From Armatimonadota bacterium (GTDB lineage: Bacteria; Armatimonadota; UBA5829; DTLH01), in contig JAKPFN010000071.1 in the NCBI GenBank assembly GCA_029551395.1, positions 1 to 33,997 of the forward strand: a stretch of DNA of 33,997 nt. Reading direction: 5' to 3'. The notes under the pieces are model-generated. The model did no database searches. It saw nothing but the letters and a program-made list of their open reading frames with translations, and was not told the origin of the DNA. Of this stretch, positions 30,806 to 33,997 are shown piece after piece (the stretch's first letter is position 1; every line of letters starts with the position of its first letter). A program made the position numbers and the translations under genes.

Positions 30806-30835
30806 CTGGGTACCGGGAAGACTCTCGGTACCCAG
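30806..30835 (+). other. rplU leader hairpin
   Basis: CTGGGTACCG (30806-30815) and CGGTACCCAG (30826-30835) form a perfect 10-bp stem with a 10-base loop, starting at the predicted first nucleotides of the rplU transcript. No T-run follows. Leaders of L21 operons in other bacteria fold into structures used for feedback control; this may be an analogue or a 5' protector. Confidence 0.6.
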
Positions 30836-30857
30836 TATTCTGTGTGGGAGACCGATA

Positions 30858-31169
30858 GTGTACGCAATAGTTAAAACAGGCGGCCAGCAGTTCAGGGTCG
30901 AAGAAAATACCATTATAGAAGTTAATAAGCTGCAGTCAGATGAGGGCCAGGAAATCGTCCTCGACGAGGTTCTCGCCATTGGCTCGGACCAGGGCGTAAA
31001 GATTGGTACACCACACGTGCCCGGAGCTAAAGTGACGGCTAAGGTCATGAAGCAGTTCAAAGGTCCTAAAATTGACGGCTTCACTTACAAGCCGAAAAAA
31101 GCAACCCAAAGGCACTGGGGTCACAGACAGCAGCTTACAAGGCTCAAGATCACTAAGATCGAAGCCTGA
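30858..31169 (+). CDS. rplU: 50S ribosomal protein L21
   Basis: L21 is a large-subunit protein bound to 23S rRNA. The 103-residue product has YAIVKTGGQQFRVEENTIIEVNKL at the N-terminus and the basic C-terminal KPKKATQRHWGHRQQLTRLKITKI that defines the family. GTG 30858 has the SD GGGAG 7 bases upstream. An 82-base gap separates it from rpmA; no ysxB/prp gene lies between, consistent with the unextended L27. Confidence 0.97.
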   Translation: MYAIVKTGGQQFRVEENTIIEVNKLQSDEGQEIVLDEVLAIGSDQGVKIGTPHVPGAKVTAKVMKQFKGPKIDGFTYKPKKATQRHWGHRQQLTRLKITKIEA

Positions 31170-31251
31170 GAAAATACAAGTTTTATGGGCTGCCGGACTT
31201 ATGTCTGGCATCCCTATCAGCATTTTATAATGGAACGGCAGGTGAGATTTT

Positions 31252-31506
31252 ATGGCTCATAAAAAAGGAGTTGGCAGTTCCAGGAACGGGCGCGACAGCA
31301 AGTCCAAGAGGCTGGGCGTGAAGGAGTACGCCGGTGAGCAGGTTAAAGCCGGTTCAATCCTTATTCGCCAGCGTGGAACCAAACTGCATCCGGGAAGCAA
31401 CGTCGGAAAAGGCAAGGATGATACTCTCTTTGCTCTTGTTGACGGACAGGTCAAGTTCGAAAACAGCGGCGGAAGAAGAAGGATCAGCGTTTATCCTGCA
31501 CAGTAA
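31252..31506 (+). CDS. rpmA: 50S ribosomal protein L27
   Basis: L27 reaches the peptidyl-transferase centre with its N-terminus. The 84-residue product starts [24 protein letters not shown], ready without cleavage, and continues with [24 protein letters not shown]. The absence of the Firmicutes-type cleaved leader is a useful taxonomic clue. The SD AGGTGAG lies just upstream. A terminator follows within 20 bases, so obgE, which often comes next, is not in this operon. Confidence 0.98.
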   Translation: MAHKKGVGSSRNGRDSKSKRLGVKEYAGEQVKAGSILIRQRGTKLHPGSNVGKGKDDTLFALVDGQVKFENSGGRRRISVYPAQ

Positions 31507-31522
31507 CTGTCACAGGCTTTAA

Positions 31523-31565
31523 AAATGACGGCCCGGGCGCATCGCGCTCCGGGCCTTTGTCATTT
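31523..31565. terminator. bidirectional terminator after rpmA
   Basis: GGCCCGG (31530-31536) pairs with CCGGGCC (31549-31555). The inner GCGC/GCGC pairs with one bulged T. Outer arms AAATGAC and GTCATTT (31523-31529, 31559-31565) extend it. TTTGTCATTT follows on the plus strand and the A-run before it gives TTTTTAAAG on the minus strand. It lies between convergent gene ends. Confidence 0.75.
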
Positions 31566-31592
31566 ATTGTATCTAACTATTTTCAGAACCAG

Positions 31593-32420
31593 TTATTCCT
31601 CTGCTTCTTCAGTATCATCTTCAGCAGGCATCGCAAATAATGAGTCATCCAGTTCCGGATTAGTCTTGAACTCTACAATCTTAGTCACCATATCACCTAC
31701 AGAAGTTATTGTCTTGGTGACGAACGGGACTTTGACTCCATCTACTACGCGCCAGTCTGATGGATATACCTGGACGGACTGCGTTCCCTGAGGGGATTCC
31801 ATAGTCATATCCATCCGTAAAAGCATAAAGGTCTCTTTGTCATAATACTGAGTAACCGGCTTTGAAAGACCGGGAGTCTCGGTCTTACCATCGGCTGATT
31901 TTATGTCCTTCGGAGTAAACTGGACCTCATAAGCGGAACGTCCGTTGATTTCCTTTGTTCCAACAAGCTCCAGATTCTTATAATACTCACGCCAGTTCAG
32001 GTCAGCGTTTACCTGTGCCTGTTTCTTGAGCATTTCCAGCTCCGGGCCTGTTAATGTTCGCAGCCCTGACATTGTATCGCTGCTCCAGCCGGTCTTCCCG
32101 TCAAACCCAATTTTCATCTCGCCCATACCAAACGGCAGAGCCTGGACCATCAGCATTTTATTGGGAGCTTTTGTATAGACAGTAAAGTCCATCTTAATAT
32201 TCATTGCGGCCATTTCGTTGGAGCCTTTCATAACACTGCTCTTGATTTTATCAAAAGCCTTGCGGCCGCCAGTCGCTTCAATCGACTTCTCGATGATTTG
32301 CTCTGCGGTAATCGCAGAACCTGACTCTTTGGTGCTGGTGTCGGCGGGTTCCTCTGCCACCAGAGGCAGTTGGACAACAACCATGCACATCAGGCACAAC
32401 AGTAAACGAAATTTCCTCAT
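31593..32420 (-). CDS. exported LolA-like outer-membrane lipoprotein-sorting protein
   Basis: The 275-residue product starts at ATG 32420, 6 bases after AGGAGG; a longer frame from 32462 would include this SD. A signal peptide (MRKFRLLLCLMCMVVVQLPLVAEE) leads to ITAEQIIEKSIEATGGRKAFDKIKSSVMKG. The latter is typical of proteins annotated as outer membrane lipoprotein-sorting (LolA/LolB-like half-barrel). Later blocks such as GKTGWSSDT, GRSAYEVQFTPK and YYDKETFMLLRMDMTMESPQG fit this fold, which binds lipids or lipoproteins. The C-terminus is very acidic. It follows the S41 peptidase gene by 61 bases and may be co-transcribed. Confidence 0.75.
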   Translation of the reverse strand: MRKFRLLLCLMCMVVVQLPLVAEEPADTSTKESGSAITAEQIIEKSIEATGGRKAFDKIKSSVMKGSNEMAAMNIKMDFTVYTKAPNKMLMVQALPFGMGEMKIGFDGKTGWSSDTMSGLRTLTGPELEMLKKQAQVNADLNWREYYKNLELVGTKEINGRSAYEVQFTPKDIKSADGKTETPGLSKPVTQYYDKETFMLLRMDMTMESPQGTQSVQVYPSDWRVVDGVKVPFVTKTITSVGDMVTKIVEFKTNPELDDSLFAMPAEDDTEEAEE

Positions 32421-32481
32421 CAGATTCCTCCTGAACCTCAATTCGGGCTTTATAATACCCATCTACGGCACATTTACTCGT

Positions 32482-33792
32482 TTATTTTGTGCCTGATAGG
32501 CTGCTGTTGCCGGAGGCCCGATGCTCCAGTATCAACTTAACAGCTTTATCTAAAATAGGATCTTTCCCGGCAAGCAGTTCCCGCCGGGTTGGTTCCACTA
32601 CAAAGTCCGGAATAACTCCCCGGCCTTCCAACATTACTCCTTTTGGTGTCCTGAAATCCGCAACGGCATACTGCAGCCTTGCACCGATAGGCAGCTTTTC
32701 AACTACGGAAGGCATTACCGCGCCTACCGATGTTCTACCGACAACAATGGCCCTTCCATTATCCTGCATTCCACCAGCAAGTATCTCCGAAGTGCTTGCA
32801 GAAGTCTCATCTACAAGAAATATGAGCGTTCCCGTAAAAGGTTTGTCCACCGGAAAGACAGGAAACCGGGCAACGCCGCTTCGCAGATTCATATCACCGA
32901 GATTTACCTGCTCTTTGTAGAAAAGACGCGCAATAGGCATAGCCATTGCTCCAAGCCCTCCGGGATTTCCTCGAAGGTCGATTATCACTCCAGGCAAGTC
33001 CTTGAACGACTTCACAGCGCTGATAATCTGTTCAAGGAGCGGCATCAGGAAGATGTTGAACCTTATGTAGCCAATTCCATCTTGAAGTTCTTCAGACTTG
33101 ACCCATCCATAAACCATAGGAAGCTCGCCCATCTTTATAGGCTCTCCGTATGGCAGTTTGCGTTTCAAGGTTACCTTATGCGGCTCATTATCCTCGTCCA
33201 GATATTCTATGCTGACCTCTGTACCCTCACGTCCGCTCAATAGACGCTTTGTTGTTCCCCAGATGAGGAACTTTGTCATTGCCGGACGCTCGTTTCGGGT
33301 TGCTATTTTACTCTGCACCTCTGCCAGAGACTTATCATCGACTTTTGTCAGAATATATCCAGGTCTAAGCTCTGCTTCCTCTGCAGATGAGCCTGGATGA
33401 ACAAAGGTTATCGTCGGTTTATTGCCAACAAGTTGGATTGTGGCGCCGATATCAGCATCTCCAGGCTGCCCTGCTTCTTCGTCTACATATACAGACGGAG
33501 GAATGACGGTAAAGTGTGAACGCCCAAGTTCCCCAAGCATCTGATTTAGCAGCACATATAGCTCGTCATCAGTCTTAACAAAAGCAAGCCTTGCAGAATA
33601 CCGTTTTTTAACTGCATTCCAGTCTACTCCGTTGAAAGAAGGGTCATAATACCTTTCATTGACTCTGGACCAGACGATTTCGAACGTCTCCTGCCGTTCC
33701 TTTACCGTAGCCCCGAAGCAAACCGCAGGCAGCACCCATAAAGCAGCCGATATAAGCACAAAAACAACGAGAAGCCGATGGTGTAGTCTCAT
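32482..33792 (-). CDS. S41-family peptidase with PDZ domain, lysine position replaced
   Basis: The 436-residue protein has a signal peptide (cut near AVCFGA). An N-terminal helical region (FEIVWSRVNERYYDPSFNGVDWNAVKKRYS) follows, then a PDZ domain (FVHPGSSAEEAELRPGYILTKVDD) and the S41 core. The core has VIIDLRGNPGG and DETSASTSEILAGGMQDNGRAIVVG. Ser333 aligns with the Tsp/CtpA nucleophile, but the position of the general-base lysine, 14 residues after the Asp of MQD, is Ala in GRTSVGAVMPS. Many tricorn-like S41 members also lack that Lys and use a His/Glu set. ATG 33792 has no clear SD. Confidence 0.85.
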   Translation of the reverse strand: MRLHHRLLVVFVLISAALWVLPAVCFGATVKERQETFEIVWSRVNERYYDPSFNGVDWNAVKKRYSARLAFVKTDDELYVLLNQMLGELGRSHFTVIPPSVYVDEEAGQPGDADIGATIQLVGNKPTITFVHPGSSAEEAELRPGYILTKVDDKSLAEVQSKIATRNERPAMTKFLIWGTTKRLLSGREGTEVSIEYLDEDNEPHKVTLKRKLPYGEPIKMGELPMVYGWVKSEELQDGIGYIRFNIFLMPLLEQIISAVKSFKDLPGVIIDLRGNPGGLGAMAMPIARLFYKEQVNLGDMNLRSGVARFPVFPVDKPFTGTLIFLVDETSASTSEILAGGMQDNGRAIVVGRTSVGAVMPSVVEKLPIGARLQYAVADFRTPKGVMLEGRGVIPDFVVEPTRRELLAGKDPILDKAVKLILEHRASGNSSLSGTK

Positions 33793-33801
33793 AATGTCTG
33801 C

Positions 33802-33831
33802 ATTGTAGTGCGAAATATAGAAAAGTGTAAA
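33802..33831 (-). promoter_or_regulatory. promoter of the S41 gene, giving a near-leaderless transcript
   Basis: On the minus strand TTTACA (33826-33831) and TACAAT (33802-33807) are 18 bases apart. Only 9 bases separate the -10 from the ATG, so the mRNA would start almost at the start codon, which agrees with the missing SD. Confidence 0.55.
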
Positions 33832-33838
33832 GGAAAAA

Positions 33839-33866
33839 GTTACGAGTGATGAGTTGCGAGTTACGA
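33839..33866. repeat. four tandem 7-mers of the GTKRYGA family
   Basis: GTTACGA, GTGATGA, GTTGCGA and GTTACGA follow each other exactly, 8 bases upstream of the S41 -35. They match the repeat before the nuo promoter (10793-10924). Both copies lie directly upstream of a promoter. The last bases, 33867-33997, contain no gene or structure I can support. Confidence 0.75.
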
Positions 33867-33997
33867 ATGCCCAGCTTTAGGTGAAACCAACTCAGGGCAA
33901 AAAATCGAGCTTGGAGGGAATTCAAAGTTCCCCCCGCTTCTCCTACTTTTTACATCGCGAAACGCTTAAAGATAGACCAATCCTTATCTACTTGGAT

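Overview
The window is bacterial chromosomal DNA, mostly dense core genes, from an organism I cannot place with confidence. Start codons are often TTG or GTG and Shine-Dalgarno (SD) sites are frequent. Ribosomal protein L27 starts directly at MAHKKG and so lacks the N-terminal extension typical of Firmicutes. A lipoprotein foldase, a LolA-like protein and an archaeal-type phosphoglycerate mutase are present. An Armatimonadota-like or other little-cultured lineage would fit, but this is a guess.

Layout. 1-2.5 kb: the 3' end of an unidentified gene cut by the window edge, a 75-residue hypothetical protein, an NdpA-like nucleoid protein and a GNAT acetyltransferase. 2.5-7.5 kb: a LysR regulator divergent from purA, a VIT/CCC1 metal transporter, and a TMTC-like membrane protein with TPRs. 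7.5-9.8 kb (minus strand): an Rrf2 regulator with three clustered cysteines followed by hcp (hybrid-cluster protein), with a strong promoter whose -10 lies inside a palindrome. 9.9-10.7 kb: a PhnP-like metallo-beta-lactamase-fold hydrolase. 11.1-18.8 kb: nuoHIJKLMN, the membrane arm of complex I, behind a consensus promoter and a perfect 12-bp stem palindrome; nuoA-G are absent here.

18.8-21.8 kb is the accessory island. A REP-associated-type Y1 transposase (RAYT) sits among palindromes of the form GGATA-NN-TATCC. These occur as single hairpins, as two-hairpin units in three copies, and as a tandem array of about 52-bp units. The island also holds two copies of a two-helix membrane protein with a PH-like domain, one of them broken at a run of seven A, on either side of a YdeI-like gene.

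21.8-26.1 kb (minus strand): a SurA/PrsA-like lipoprotein, nadC-birA, apgM and a small zinc-ribbon membrane protein. 26.5-31.5 kb: the widespread cluster of a B12-binding radical SAM protein fused to DUF2344, RNase E/G, rplU and rpmA, ending in a bidirectional terminator. 31.6-33.8 kb (minus strand): a LolA-like exported protein and an S41 peptidase.

A recurring theme is a good sigma-70-type promoter with a strong stem-loop or palindrome at or just after the expected transcript start (nuo, nadC, radical SAM, rplU, rrf2, the TMTC-like gene). I see no tRNA, rRNA, CRISPR array or prophage. All assignments come from reading the sequence and recalling families; no database search was run.
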